From Sorangium cellulosum (lineage in GTDB: Bacteria; Myxococcota_A; Polyangia; Polyangiales; Polyangiaceae): a stretch of DNA of 47,183 bases. The notes below the pieces were generated by a model, which did not search any database, was not told the DNA's origin, and worked only from the letters and a program-made list of their open reading frames with translations. Below, piece after piece: positions 1-9,662 of the stretch. A program made the position numbers and the translations under genes. Numbering within the stretch: the stretch's first letter is position 1; each line of letters starts with the position of its first letter. The DNA lies in contig DYPH01000033.1 in assembly GCA_020720045.1 (NCBI GenBank), positions 1-47,183 of the forward strand, in the 5' to 3' direction.

Positions 1-54
1 TTGCTTTGATCACATCCCGTGTAAATTGCAATTCCGAGCAGCTACCTAGAGCAC

Positions 55-1281
55 TCATGACTGAATCGCCTGCAGCGGATCGAGCTTCGCTGCGGTGCGG
101 GCCGGGAGAACGGCTGCGAGGGCGCTGGCGACGGTGGTGAGCAGAAAGGCCCGGAGATATTCGCCGCTCGCGGGATCGATCGGCATCGACGGTGTCCCAT
201 CGGCTCTTCGGGACGTGTGAAGCAGGAGCTCAGCGAAACCGTAGCCAAGAAGAACACCGAGCGTCGCACCGATCATCCCAATGAAGAGCCCTTGAAGAAC
301 GAAGGTGCGCAAGATGGCTCCGCGCCCGATGCCGAAGCTCCGAAGAATCCCAATCTCGGAGCGACGCCGCGACACCGACAGAAAGAGCGCGCTCGCGACG
401 CCGATCGCAATGGTGACCAGGCTAAATCCCTTAATCATTTCGCCACTGCTCGCCTGGGCCTGAAGGCCTTCCTGGAGGCGGACGTTCCGCTCAAGCCAGG
501 AGGAGACCTTTAGCGGGGTGGTGCGGGCGAGGCGGTCGGCGATCGCCTGTGCCTGCCAGACGTCGTCCACTTTGATTTCAATGACCGAAACGCCATCGAG
601 CTGAAACAAGGTTTTCGTCGCCTGGATATCCATATAAATGACTCGCTCATCGACCGCTTGGATCCCCAGGAGGAAGATCCCACGAACGGTGAGTGCGAGG
701 GGGACGACGTCTCGGAGCGCCGGCGGACGGAGGAGGACGCGGTCCCCCACGGTCACGCCGAGGTCCTTCGCGAGCGTCGCCCCGAGGACGATGTTGCCCG
801 GCCGGATGTCAAGGTCCCCCTGGAGCAACGCGCGACGAAGTGGAGCAATTTCATCAATTTGAAGGGCATCTACCCCGGTCACGGCGACCGCGTTCTCCTT
901 CTCGCCGCGGGCGAGAATCCCAGCGCCAAACGCCTCGGGGACGACAGCACGTACCCCCGGAGTCCTCCGCGCGATCTCTAAATAGGGGCGGTAGGTGCGG
1001 ATGAGCGGTTTCGTCGCCCGCCCGGGCTGAACGGCAACGTGCGGCACCACCCCGCCATCAAGCGAGGATAGAAAAAAGGGAGGAAGGTGCTCTTCTGGCT
1101 CGAGGGAAACGTGGGCAACACTGCCTGTCACGTCGTCCACGAGGCGCTTTCCGAGGCCATTCATGAGCGCGGCAATGAACGTGAACACGACCACACCGAC
1201 GGCGACACCGAGCGTCAAAAGTAGCGTTTGAAGGCGAGCGGACACAAGGTAGCGAAAAGCGACACGAATCTCGAAGATCAT
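55..1281 (-). CDS. ABC transporter permease, MacB/LolC-FtsX type
   Basis: Inner-membrane permease of an ABC export or lipoprotein-release type system. The 408-residue product shows the FtsX/MacB layout: one N-terminal membrane segment (about residues 15-40), a large periplasmic domain, then three membrane segments near the C-terminus, the first beginning around FSLVTIAIG. The C-terminal part has the family pattern SRRRSEIGILRSFG and ends DPLQAIQS, typical of this family. The reading frame stays open to 1392, but ATG at 1281 is preferred: it starts at the usual family N-terminus (MIFEIRVAFRYL) and overlaps the stop of the upstream adaptor gene by 4 bases (ATGA). No ATPase gene is visible; it would be expected just beyond position 1. 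Transported substrate unknown. Confidence 0.88.
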   Translation of the reverse strand: MIFEIRVAFRYLVSARLQTLLLTLGVAVGVVVFTFIAALMNGLGKRLVDDVTGSVAHVSLEPEEHLPPFFLSSLDGGVVPHVAVQPGRATKPLIRTYRPYLEIARRTPGVRAVVPEAFGAGILARGEKENAVAVTGVDALQIDEIAPLRRALLQGDLDIRPGNIVLGATLAKDLGVTVGDRVLLRPPALRDVVPLALTVRGIFLLGIQAVDERVIYMDIQATKTLFQLDGVSVIEIKVDDVWQAQAIADRLARTTPLKVSSWLERNVRLQEGLQAQASSGEMIKGFSLVTIAIGVASALFLSVSRRRSEIGILRSFGIGRGAILRTFVLQGLFIGMIGATLGVLLGYGFAELLLHTSRRADGTPSMPIDPASGEYLRAFLLTTVASALAAVLPARTAAKLDPLQAIQS

Positions 1282-2379
1282 GGCGTCTCTGCACGCCGGA
1301 CATGGGTGCCCTCTTTTGCTACCTTCGGGTCGAGAGCGACGAAGTCCCCGGCGCGGAGGCCGGAACGCACAATCACCGAAGCCGACGGCCATTCGTCGAC
1401 GACCACGGGGCGCCGCTCAACATTTTCACCATTTATCACAAGCACATAGGACGCATCTCCCGCCCCGCCCACGCACTCACGAGGAACGACGACCGCCGCC
1501 GGAATCGTGGCAACCTCGATGTTGATATCGACGGAAGCGCCCGCAAGGAAAACCGTCGGTGGGACGTCATACGCGAGGCGGATCGTGGCAGCGCCGGTCT
1601 GCGGATCAATCGCTTGTGCAATGTAGGAAATCTTCGCCGCTTGCTTCTGACTCTCGGCCCCCAATGCGAGGACTTCGGCGCGCATTCCGGGCCGAATCAC
1701 ACGCACATAGCGCTCATCCACTTCCGCGGAGACGCGCACCGCTTCGACGGAAGCGAGTTCAAACACGGCGGTCTGCGGGCCGACGACCTGACCAACCTCC
1801 CCTTCCCGCCGCAGGAGCGTGCCGTCGAAGGGGGCGACGAGCACCAGCCGCGAACGGCCGTCGTGGAGGGCGGCACCGAGGCGGGAGACGCCGTCGGTAG
1901 CCCGCCGCACCGCAAGTTTTGCCTGCTCAAGTTCTACAGGCGGGACCGCGCCGCGCGCGACAAGCCCCTCGGTGCGAACAAGCTCGCGTTTTGCCTGATC
2001 AAGGTCGCCAAGGCGGGACGAGAGAGGCCTGCTGCTGGAGGACCGCCGACGTTGTGCTTGTGTCGTCGAGGCGCGCGAGAACGTCCCCCGCCTTCACCGA
2101 CTCCCCTTCCCGATGGACGAACTCGGTCAGGCGCCCGGAAAACTACGGCGAAATCACGACACGACGCGCCGGTTCCACGTGGCCGGTGAGCGCGAGGACA
2201 CGCGCCACATCCTCGGTCTTTGCCGTCACCGTCGCGACAAGCGGACGGCGGGTAAATCGCCGATAGCCAAGGAAGGCGACGATCAGCGTCACGACCAAAG
2301 CGATCGCGTACATGAGGGGCCGAACCGCCCGTACCAACAAGGATTTTTTCGGTTTTTCAACCGTCGGAGGGGATGGCAT
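1278..2379 (-). pseudogene. Periplasmic adaptor (HlyD/MacA-type), disrupted
   Basis: This would encode an efflux adaptor of about 366 residues that links an inner-membrane permease to an outer-membrane channel. The intact N-terminus (MPSPPTVEKPKKS, membrane anchor about residues 14-40) reads to HVEPARRVVISP and then meets TAG at 2145-2143. The same frame continues after it with good lipoyl-like hairpin sequence (FSGRLTEFVHREGESVKAGD), so the stop interrupts family sequence. Near 2000-2027 the homology moves to another frame (SRLGDLDQAKRELV), which runs through the beta-barrel part (VLVAPFDGTLLRREGEVGQV) to the stop at 1278. One extra base or two missing bases explains the shift. Two lesions about 120 bases apart suggest a pseudogene, or alternatively poor sequence here. 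The gene is translationally coupled to the intact permease. Confidence 0.8.
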
Positions 2380-2543
2380 CGTTTACCTACCGGCAGAAGC
2401 TTTCCTATCCGCGCCCGAAAAATCAATGAGGCATTTTGAGACAAGAAGTTCGTCCTCGCCCGCTAGCGCGGATCGAGGAACGAGTCTCCTGTCTGTCACG
2501 ACAGCACCCCGTCGTTCAAAGCTGCTGATCCTGCGTAACAAAC

Positions 2544-2587
2544 GAAAAAAACGCGCGGCCTCCCCCGGGAGAAGGCGACCGCGCGTT
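2544..2587 (-). terminator. Rho-independent terminator after ftsZ
   Basis: A 9-bp perfect stem (AACGCGCGG at 2550-2558 with CCGCGCGTT at 2579-2587) is followed on the minus strand by a run of T residues (complement of 2544-2550). It lies about 80 bases past the ftsZ stop and ends the division cluster. The rest of the 290-base gap up to the adaptor start at 2379 shows nothing else clear. Confidence 0.85.
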
Positions 2588-2669
2588 AAGACCTGGATTC
2601 GCGTTGAAGGCCGTAGAACTCGGCCCATCTCTCGCGACGGCCGTCACGCCCCCGAAGGGGCGATCGGCA

Positions 2670-3947
2670 TCACTGACCGCGGCGCTGGAACGCGGGGACG
2701 TCCCAATCGGTGTCGAGGGAGGGGAAGCTCGTCGAACGGGCAACCTGGCTGACCGGCGCGGCAGCGGCGATGCGCGCCTCGGAACCGTTGTTCGCGGCGG
2801 CAGCAACCGGGCGAACCTGGGGGCGCTGCGGTTCGCGCATCGTCGCCGGCGGCATGTAAGAGCCACGGGAGACCGGCGGCTGGCTCGGGTGGCGCCCCTG
2901 GAGCTGGGGCGACATCTGGTTGATCGACTGGGGCGCCTGGCTCGCGGCGCGCGCGCTCTCGGCGGCGGCGAACTGAGTCTCCATTTCGAAGCCGGTCGCG
3001 ATGACGGTCACCTTGACGTTTTCGCCAAGGGTCTCGTCGATGCTCGCGCCGAAGATGATGTTCGCATCTTCGTGGGCCTGCTCCTGAATGAGGCTCGCAG
3101 CTTCCTGAATTTCCCGCATTTTGAGGTCGGAGCCGCCGACGACATTGATGAGAATTCCGGTCGCGCCGTCGACGGAGATGTCGTCGAGGAGCGGCGAGGT
3201 GATCGCCATCTCGGCGGCGGCGCGGGCGCGGTTCTGCCCCTTCGCCAGGCCGGTGCCCATGAGGGCGCGCCCCATGTTGCTCATGACCGTCTTCACGTCG
3301 GCGAAGTCGACATTGACGATACCGCTGAACGTGATGAGATCGCTGATTCCCTTGACGGCCTGGTAGAGGACTTCGTCGGCCTTGCGGAAGGCGTCGACGA
3401 AGGTGAGTTCCTCGTCGCCGAGCATCAAAAGCTTCTGGTTCGGGATCGTGATCAGGGTGTCTACGTGCTCGGAGAGCATCTGAAGACCCTGCTCGGCGCG
3501 GCGGAGGCGCTGCTTGCCTTCAAACATGAAGGGGCGCGTCACGACGCCGACAGTCAATGCCCCTTCTTCCCGGGCGATCTGCGCGATGATCGGCGCAGCG
3601 CCGGTGCCAGTGCCGCCGCCCATGCCGGCGGTGACAAAGACCATGTCGGCCCCTGCGATGAGCTCCTTGATCTTCTGGACGTCTTCGAGAGCCGCCTTGC
3701 GACCACGCTCCGGATCGGCGCCAGCGCCGAGCCCCTTCGTGATGTTCTGGCCGATGTTCAGCTTCGTCGGCGCGGCGTGGCCGTTGAGCGCCTGGACGTC
3801 GGTGTTCACCGCGATGAACTCGACCCCTTCAAGGCCGAAGTTGATCATGGTGTTGACCGCATTTCCACCGGAGCCACCGACTCCGATGACCTTGATGCGG
3901 GCCTGGTATTCCTGCGAATCGTCCGCGAACTCGATCGAAAAAGACAT
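2670..3947 (-). CDS. ftsZ: Cell division protein FtsZ
   Basis: Tubulin-like GTPase that polymerises into the cytoplasmic Z-ring. The 425-residue product has all key motifs: N-terminal [15 protein letters not shown], the GTP-binding signature GGGTGTG, the T7 loop [11 protein letters not shown], and a C-terminal conserved peptide ([13 protein letters not shown]) that binds FtsA, separated from the core by a Pro/Gln/Arg-rich linker. An upstream ATG at 4094 exists, but 3947 matches the family start ([10 protein letters not shown]) and has GGGAGA about 8 bases before it. About 400 bases and a terminator separate it from ftsA, so it probably has its own promoter, unlike the rest of the cluster. I saw no convincing promoter boxes in 3948-4260. 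Confidence 0.98.
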   Translation of the reverse strand: MSFSIEFADDSQEYQARIKVIGVGGSGGNAVNTMINFGLEGVEFIAVNTDVQALNGHAAPTKLNIGQNITKGLGAGADPERGRKAALEDVQKIKELIAGADMVFVTAGMGGGTGTGAAPIIAQIAREEGALTVGVVTRPFMFEGKQRLRRAEQGLQMLSEHVDTLITIPNQKLLMLGDEELTFVDAFRKADEVLYQAVKGISDLITFSGIVNVDFADVKTVMSNMGRALMGTGLAKGQNRARAAAEMAITSPLLDDISVDGATGILINVVGGSDLKMREIQEAASLIQEQAHEDANIIFGASIDETLGENVKVTVIATGFEMETQFAAAESARAASQAPQSINQMSPQLQGRHPSQPPVSRGSYMPPATMREPQRPQVRPVAAAANNGSEARIAAAAPVSQVARSTSFPSLDTDWDVPAFQRRGQ

Positions 3948-4259
3948 CGTACGTTTCTCCCGGTGAAAGGCGGAATACTTCCCGCCTTTTCGGCCGCTGC
4001 TACGAGACAACGACCTTGCAAAAGCTTTTCTGATCCTTCGGTCTCTTCGAGAGTTTCGAAGAGGCCTCACAGAGCGAACGTGCGCCTGTGTCACCTACTC
4101 GCCCCGGTTTGGTTCGGAGCACGACGTTCGGTGAATCGGATGGGCGTTCAATAAGGGTTTACGCGAGAGACGGAAAACTTTTTGCTGCAGTTAGGTAGCA
4201 GCTTGTCCTACATCGTCCCGAAACCAAAGTGGAGGGCGCGGCGAAGCTCGGCGCTCTCA

Positions 4260-4308
4260 CAAAAGAGAGAAACGCCCCTGCAGCAACGAAGCGGCGGTGG
4301 CGTTTCTC
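4260..4308 (-). terminator. Terminator-like hairpin after ftsA
   Basis: A perfect 10-bp inverted repeat (GAGAAACGCC at 4267-4276 and GGCGTTTCTC at 4299-4308) is followed on the minus strand by CTTTTGTG. It begins about 40 bases after the ftsA stop. The T-run is short, so termination may be partial and let some transcription continue into ftsZ. The remaining ftsA-ftsZ spacer (3948-4259) holds a small GCTGC/GCAGC hairpin near 4191-4209 and nothing else I can name. Confidence 0.6.
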
Positions 4309-4347
4309 GATCCGGCATCTTGCCGGATTCCTGCAAAGCGCATGAAC

Positions 4348-5649
4348 TCAGAAGGCTGCTTTGATCCAATCCCAGATTTTGCTCGACTTGGGCCCCTCGT
4401 CGGCGGCCGGCGGCGCAACGGTGACCGGCTGGCGGGTGTCGATCGGCTTGATCCGCGTCTGACTCTGCGTGCGGGCACCGTCGCGGGCGGCGGCGTCGCG
4501 CATCGCCTGAGCGCCGAACTTCAAGAGGCCGACGCCGGTCGCATAATGGGGACCATTGACGAGCTGAGTGATGCCTTTGACGGCGGTCGGAAAGCCGATG
4601 CGTACTGGCATTCCGAGGATCTCTTCGGCGAGTTCGCTCGTCCCCTCAAGGAGGACCGAACCGCCGGTGAGGACGACGCCTGCCGACAATTGATCAAGGA
4701 GACCGGTGTCTTCGATGCGCTTACGGACCGCGGCAAAGATTTCCTCGACGCGCGGCTCGATGATGTCCGAAAGAACGCGGCGCGGGGCTCGGCGCGGCGG
4801 GTGCCCACCGACGCCAGGAACTTCGATTTCTTCGTCGTCTCCGACCATCCGGCCGAGGGCGCAGCCGGCGAGGCGCTTGAGGCGGTCGGCTTCGGCCATC
4901 GGCGTCCGCAAACCGGCGGCGATATCGCTCGTGATGTTGTTTCCGCCGACGGGGAGGACGCTCGCGTGGGCGATGCCGCCGTCAACGTAGAGAAGGATGT
5001 CGGTCGTGCCGCCGCCGATGTCGACGACAGCGACGCCGATCTCTTTTTCGTCCTCGCAAAGGACCGCTTCCGCGGAGGCGACCGGCTCAAGGACGACGTC
5101 GGCGACGGTGAGGCCGCAGCGTTCCGCGCAGCGAATCACGTTCTGGACGGCGTTCGTGGCGGCGGTGATGAGGTTCACCTTCGCGCCAAGGCGGACGCCG
5201 CTCATGCCGATCGGGTCGCGGATGCCGTCCTGGGCGTCGACGATGTACTCGCGGGGAAGTACATGAAGAATTTGACGATCTGCGTCGACGGGGATTGCGC
5301 GGGCCCCTTCGAGGGCGCGCTCAACGTCGGCGCGGGTTACTTCGCCACCGGCGATCGCGGCGACACCGTCGCTGCTCTGCGACCGAATATGCTGCCCGGC
5401 AACGCCCGCGTAGACGGTGCGGATCTCGACGCCGGCCATCGTTTGGGCCGCCTCGACGGCGTCCTTGATGGCGCGGGTCGTCCAATCGATGTTGGAGACG
5501 ATCCCTTTCTTCAGCCCCTTGCAGGGGACGCTCCCGACCCCGAGGATCGTGATTCCGTCTTCGTTGATCTCTCCGACAACGGCGGCGACCTTCGTCGTGC
5601 CGACATCAAGACCTACGACGATCTCGCCTTCCATGGAATCGTGGCTCAT
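4348..5649 (-). CDS. ftsA: Cell division protein FtsA
   Basis: Actin-like ATPase that anchors FtsZ filaments to the inner membrane and recruits late division proteins. The product shows the phosphate-binding loop VVGLDVGTTKVAAVVGE at the N-terminus, a second nucleotide-binding stretch (GVAVVDIGGGTTDI), and GVVLTGGSVLLEGTSELAEE near the C-terminal part of the fold. It ends in WDWIKAAF, the expected amphipathic membrane-targeting helix after a flexible linker. Several ATGs are possible (5727, 5667, 5649, 5634). None has a clear ribosome site. 5649 (MSHDSMEGEIVVGLD, 434 residues) was chosen because it gives the family-typical N-terminal length. It follows the CapA-like gene closely. Confidence 0.96.
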   Translation of the reverse strand: MSHDSMEGEIVVGLDVGTTKVAAVVGEINEDGITILGVGSVPCKGLKKGIVSNIDWTTRAIKDAVEAAQTMAGVEIRTVYAGVAGQHIRSQSSDGVAAIAGGEVTRADVERALEGARAIPVDADRQILHVLPREYIVDAQDGIRDPIGMSGVRLGAKVNLITAATNAVQNVIRCAERCGLTVADVVLEPVASAEAVLCEDEKEIGVAVVDIGGGTTDILLYVDGGIAHASVLPVGGNNITSDIAAGLRTPMAEADRLKRLAGCALGRMVGDDEEIEVPGVGGHPPRRAPRRVLSDIIEPRVEEIFAAVRKRIEDTGLLDQLSAGVVLTGGSVLLEGTSELAEEILGMPVRIGFPTAVKGITQLVNGPHYATGVGLLKFGAQAMRDAAARDGARTQSQTRIKPIDTRQPVTVAPPAADEGPKSSKIWDWIKAAF

Positions 5650-5733
5650 CGAGGTCGGTGGTCGCATACGGCGGCGAATCGGGCCAAATTCTCGGGGAAA
5701 ACTTTCGCGCCCCCACGGCCAAACCATCGCAGT

Positions 5734-7083
5734 TCATGGCATTTTCTTCGTGACCGCTTCGGCATCGCTTCCGTAGGCAGAGGGCGCTCGTTTGTCTGCA
5801 CCATACATCTTGTCGAAGAATTCCTGGGCCGCCGGCGGATCCCCCTCCGTCAAAGGGGCGACGTGCCAGCGCGGTGTGCGATGCATGCGCAGCGGCGTGT
5901 AGGTGAAGCCTTCGACGGTCGTCACGCCGTCCCGCCGGACGAGCGTGACGTGAACGAGCGGCGCGAGCCAGGTCGGCGGCCCGTGGAGTTTGGCGCTGGC
6001 CTTTACGGGCACCGTCCGTTCGTGAGCATCCGTGTCGGGGACGTCCTGCCGGTTCACCTGGTGGGAGACGAAGTTTCCGAGGCTCGCGACCACAAGCGCG
6101 TCGTGACCATCGACGGCGGAACGCAGAGAAAAAGCGGGCTGCGGCACGTGGGGATGGCTCCCGAGGACGAGGCTCGCGCCTCCATCGACGAACTCCTGCG
6201 CAAGGCGCTTCTGCGTCTTCGACGGGGCGATCTCGTACTCAAGCCCCCAGTGGGGGAGGACGACAACAAGGTCGCTCGTGGCTCGAAGCTCTAGAAGAAC
6301 AGACCGCAATTCGAGGCGGTCGCTGTCGCAGTTCAATACCTGATGAGACGGATCGGGGATGCCGTTGGTCGCCCCATCTTTCGAGTCCGATGCAAACGTG
6401 CACGCAACGAAGCCGACGCGAATCGGCGGCTCCGACGAACCGCGCACCGGGATCGCGGCGACGGTCCCCCAGGCGAAAGCCCCTTGATTCTTCTGCTTTA
6501 TCTTCGGCGCGGCCCGGGTCCCCGTGTGAAGGACGCCGGCGGCATCGAGGGCGTCCAGGGTCGCTGCGGCGCCGCTCCCGCGTGCGTCGAGGGCGTGGTT
6601 GTTCGCCGTCGATACGAGACCGATCCCCAGCTGTTTGAGCGCAGGCGCGAGGCCAGGATCGTAATTGAAGAGCGGGTAGGATGAGACCGGTTTGTCACCG
6701 TCGATCGCCCCCTCGAGATTCGCGATCGCAAAGTCGTCCTTTGCGAAGAGCTCCGCCATCGTCGGCCAAAGAGAGGCATAGTCGGCGATCGGCGGCGCAC
6801 ACGGCCGAGTGGCCTTTTTGCAAGGGCTGCCTGGTAGTCCAAGTGCCTGATCTTGCAGCCGATCGTGGAGGAGCACATCCCCAACCGCCGCCAGAACCAC
6901 CCGCGCGGGACGCGGCGGGGGCGGAACCACCACCGGTCGCTGCTCCGCCAATGTCACCGCCGCCTTCGTAGGCTGCGTCGTCCGCAACGGGGCAGGTTCC
7001 GGGCCACCGGACGCACAAGCGCCGCCACAGAGCACGAAAGGGAGAGCGAGGAACACGGACGCGCAACGCACGGTTAGGTGCAT
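5734..7083 (-). CDS. CapA-family metallophosphatase-like lipoprotein
   Basis: Envelope lipoprotein with a CapA (poly-gamma-glutamate capsule synthesis) calcineurin-like fold. The 449-residue product starts with a hydrophobic leader and a cysteine (MHLTVRC...LCGGACAS) fitting a lipobox, then a Pro-rich linker. The fold motifs are visible in order: VGDVLLHD, ANLEGAI, STANNHALDARG, VLPHWGLEYE, GSHPHVPQP, SLGNFVSHQ. These His/Asp/Asn residues are the metal-binding set of the superfamily. The frame extends upstream to 7266 over ftsQ, but ATG at 7083 gives the signal peptide. It sits between ftsQ and ftsA in the division cluster, 37 bases after ftsQ, an unusual position that suggests a role in envelope assembly. 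Its substrate is not known; a link to capsule would be guesswork. Confidence 0.85.
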   Translation of the reverse strand: MHLTVRCASVFLALPFVLCGGACASGGPEPAPLRTTQPTKAAVTLAEQRPVVVPPPPRPARVVLAAVGDVLLHDRLQDQALGLPGSPCKKATRPCAPPIADYASLWPTMAELFAKDDFAIANLEGAIDGDKPVSSYPLFNYDPGLAPALKQLGIGLVSTANNHALDARGSGAAATLDALDAAGVLHTGTRAAPKIKQKNQGAFAWGTVAAIPVRGSSEPPIRVGFVACTFASDSKDGATNGIPDPSHQVLNCDSDRLELRSVLLELRATSDLVVVLPHWGLEYEIAPSKTQKRLAQEFVDGGASLVLGSHPHVPQPAFSLRSAVDGHDALVVASLGNFVSHQVNRQDVPDTDAHERTVPVKASAKLHGPPTWLAPLVHVTLVRRDGVTTVEGFTYTPLRMHRTPRWHVAPLTEGDPPAAQEFFDKMYGADKRAPSAYGSDAEAVTKKMP

Positions 7084-7120
7084 CGCACACCGATTCCGAC
7101 GAGGCGAACTTTCGGCCTCC

Positions 7121-8188
7121 TCAACGCATGCGGACGACGACGCGTTCGGGGCGGGCGTCGTTGTCGAGCATGACGACGTCGGGCTTTTTCCCACGCCGAT
7201 CGAGCTCGCCAGCGATGGCGAAGGCCTCGTCAAGCTTCTTCCGCCAAGGTGCGTGGCCGAGAGCAAGCGTGATCGCCTGCTTGCCGACGATGAGCGTCAC
7301 GCCGTCGTCCGGTTCGACGTGAATTTCCTCGAGGGTCCAGCGCTGGGCGAGCGGGTGGTGCTCGTACTCGGCCGCGGCATCGAGGGCCCGTGCGACGCGC
7401 GCCTCGGCCCCTTTGCGGTCGGCAGTGAGGGTCTGCGCGTCGAGACCAGTGACGACCGGAAGATCGATCTTGTCGGTTTCATCGACGACCTTGAAGAGCT
7501 CCCCCTCGCGGGTAGCGAGAAAGCTCTCCCCACAGGCGACGAGGGCGGCTGCTTTCCGTTCGGTGATCCGAATATCCAACGTTCCCGGGAGAGTACGCGC
7601 CAGCTCCGCCTTCGAGATCCACGGGTCGGCTTCAAGCTTGTGGCGCCCGGCGGCGAGGTCGACGGAGAAGAGATTCTTCCCTGTTTCGGTGCCAATCAAA
7701 TGGAGAAGACTCGCCTCGTCATGGACGACGGCGCCAGTGACATGAACATCGTGGAGCGCAAACCGGGGGCTCGTCGTGACGTAGCGGTGGCCCACGACGG
7801 CGAGGCCGCCCGCCACGCCGACGGCGAGCGCCACGCCAAAGGCACTCCGAAGCACCGACACCCCGGTCGCAAGGCGCTCGGAAGCGCGGAGGCGCGCAAA
7901 AAAACCGGGCCCAGACGAGGGCGCCGCTGGGGGCGAAGGCCGGCTCGACGAAGCGGGAACGTCCTTGGCAAGTTTCCGATTTCCTGCCGATTTCTTCCCG
8001 AGCGTCGCCGGAGGGGCCTCGTCACCGCCGGGCGCCGCCGTCGCCGCAGCCACGCGAACACGTCGGTTCTCCGAAGGTTTCGCCTCCGGACGCGGAGCCG
8101 CCTGCAACGCGGCCTCGACGGCTGCATCGTCGACGGGGCGCACCCGCCGATTGCTCGCACGGGGCGCGTCGTCCGGGTTCCGCTTCAT
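7121..8188 (-). CDS. ftsQ: Cell division protein FtsQ
   Basis: Bitopic membrane protein of the divisome that binds FtsL/FtsB partners and helps activate septal peptidoglycan synthesis. The 355-residue product has a long, charged, low-complexity cytoplasmic N-terminus (about 110 residues), one membrane segment ([17 protein letters not shown]), and then a POTRA domain beginning [20 protein letters not shown], followed by the FtsQ beta domain ([29 protein letters not shown]). The start ATG overlaps the murC stop by 4 bases (8185-8188). The N-terminal region is longer than in enterobacterial FtsQ, common in GC-rich deltaproteobacteria. Confidence 0.92.
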   Translation of the reverse strand: MKRNPDDAPRASNRRVRPVDDAAVEAALQAAPRPEAKPSENRRVRVAAATAAPGGDEAPPATLGKKSAGNRKLAKDVPASSSRPSPPAAPSSGPGFFARLRASERLATGVSVLRSAFGVALAVGVAGGLAVVGHRYVTTSPRFALHDVHVTGAVVHDEASLLHLIGTETGKNLFSVDLAAGRHKLEADPWISKAELARTLPGTLDIRITERKAAALVACGESFLATREGELFKVVDETDKIDLPVVTGLDAQTLTADRKGAEARVARALDAAAEYEHHPLAQRWTLEEIHVEPDDGVTLIVGKQAITLALGHAPWRKKLDEAFAIAGELDRRGKKPDVVMLDNDARPERVVVRMR

Positions 8189-9606
8189 GCGGGATTCGCC
8201 TCGTTGCGCGCCGCAAGACGCGTGCAGAGTTCACGGGCTTGGGCGTTGATGTCGCCGGCGCCGAGGGCGATCACGAGGTCGCCGGGGCGGACGATCGCTT
8301 CCAGGCGATCGGCAACCGTGCGTTTATCGGCCACAAATTCCACCGCATGATGGCCGTGGGCGCGAATCGCCTCCGTGAGCGAGGCGCCGGTCGCACCGAC
8401 GATCGGCTGCTCGCCGGCCGGGTAGACTTCCGTCACGAAAAGATGGTCTGCGTGATTGAAGGCGCGCGTGAATTCGCCAAAGAGCGCCTGGGTACGCGTG
8501 TACCGGTGGGGCTGAAAAGCGACGACGACGCGGCGATCGGGGAAGCCGCGCTGGGCGGCATCGAGGGTCGCCTCGACTTCGGCGGGGTGGTGGCCATAAT
8601 CGTCAACGACGAGAACGTCGCCGCGAACGCCATCGCGCTCGAGGGGGATTTTCCCGAGGATCGTGAAGCGCCGCTGGACGCCGTGGAAGCTCGCGATCGC
8701 CTCCTTCGTCACGTCCAAGGGGACCTCTAGCTCGTCGGCAACCGCGATGACCGCCAGTGCATTGAGCACGTTATGGGCGCCAGGCATGCGCACCGTGAAA
8801 CGGCCGAGCGCCTCGCCGCGGCGCGCGCAGTCAAACGAGGTTTCAAGCCCGTTGAATTGAAGATTCTTCGCGCGAAAGTCGGCCTGGTGGCTCGTCCCAT
8901 AGGTGACGAAGCGCCGGTGGATCCGGGGCAGAATTTCCTGCACATGCGGGTGGTCGACGCAGAAGACACCCAAGCCGTAAAAGGGCGTCTTATTTGCAAA
9001 TTCCACGAAGGCGTTCTTCACGTTTTCGTGGGAGCCGTAGTGGTCGAGGTGCTCGGCGTCGATGTTCGTGACGACGGCGATCGTCGGCGTGAACCGGAGG
9101 AACGATCCGTCGCTCTCGTCGGCCTCCGCGACGAAGAGGTCCCCTTCCCCGAGATGCGCGTTCGAGCCGAGCGCGTTGACCTTGCCGCCGACGACAACCG
9201 TCGGATCGAGGCCTGCCGAGCGGAGTACGGTGGCGACGAGGCTCGTCGTCGTCGTCTTTCCGTGGGAGCCGGCGATGGTGACGCAGTATTTCGTGCGCAT
9301 CAGTTCGGCGAGCATCTCGGCCCGGGAAATGATCGGAATGTCGAGCTCGCGCGCACGCACGATTTCCGGATTGTCGACTTTGACGGCGCTCGAATAGACG
9401 ACGACGTCAGCCCCGTGAACCGCCTCGCCGCGATGGCCGACGGTTACCTTGATCCCGAGCGTTTCCAAGCGCTTCGTGGTGTCGTTCTCGCGCAAGTCGG
9501 TCCCGGAGACCTGGAAGCGGAGGGTCCGGAGGATCTCGGCGAGACCGCTCATTCCGATCCCACCGATACCGACGAAGTGCACGTGCCTTACGCGACCACG
9601 AAACAT
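8185..9606 (-). CDS. murC: UDP-N-acetylmuramate--L-alanine ligase MurC
   Basis: Cytoplasmic ATP-dependent ligase that adds L-alanine to UDP-MurNAc, the first peptide step of peptidoglycan precursor synthesis. The 473-residue product has the N-terminal [15 protein letters not shown] (residues 10-24), the ATP-binding [10 protein letters not shown] (about 113-122), EADESDGSF, the central [12 protein letters not shown], and the C-terminal [12 protein letters not shown] plus FQPHRYTRT. All are standard MurC signatures and length is normal. It starts 56 bases after murG and is coupled to ftsQ by ATGA overlap. In many dcw clusters murB and ddl follow murC; here ftsQ follows directly. Confidence 0.98.
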   Translation of the reverse strand: MFRGRVRHVHFVGIGGIGMSGLAEILRTLRFQVSGTDLRENDTTKRLETLGIKVTVGHRGEAVHGADVVVYSSAVKVDNPEIVRARELDIPIISRAEMLAELMRTKYCVTIAGSHGKTTTTSLVATVLRSAGLDPTVVVGGKVNALGSNAHLGEGDLFVAEADESDGSFLRFTPTIAVVTNIDAEHLDHYGSHENVKNAFVEFANKTPFYGLGVFCVDHPHVQEILPRIHRRFVTYGTSHQADFRAKNLQFNGLETSFDCARRGEALGRFTVRMPGAHNVLNALAVIAVADELEVPLDVTKEAIASFHGVQRRFTILGKIPLERDGVRGDVLVVDDYGHHPAEVEATLDAAQRGFPDRRVVVAFQPHRYTRTQALFGEFTRAFNHADHLFVTEVYPAGEQPIVGATGASLTEAIRAHGHHAVEFVADKRTVADRLEAIVRPGDLVIALGAGDINAQARELCTRLAARNEANPA

Positions 9607-9662
9607 GCTTTTCTGTTGCTCTTGGAAGGGATCAAACGGCGGAAAGGGGCCGGCAGTTGAGG

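Noticed and set aside
2604-4154. Plus-strand open frame of 516 codons opposite ftsZ
   Set aside because: Antisense shadow of a clear FtsZ; no family features.
4267-4281. GAGAAACGCCCCTGC shared between the ftsA terminator and 22165-22179
   Set aside because: A 15-base match without extension on either side; probably chance or similar hairpin composition.
4297-6294. Long plus-strand open frame of 665 codons opposite ftsA and the CapA-like gene
   Set aside because: It is a GC-driven shadow of well-recognised genes on the minus strand; it has no motif or ribosome site, and its composition is that of an antisense reading frame.
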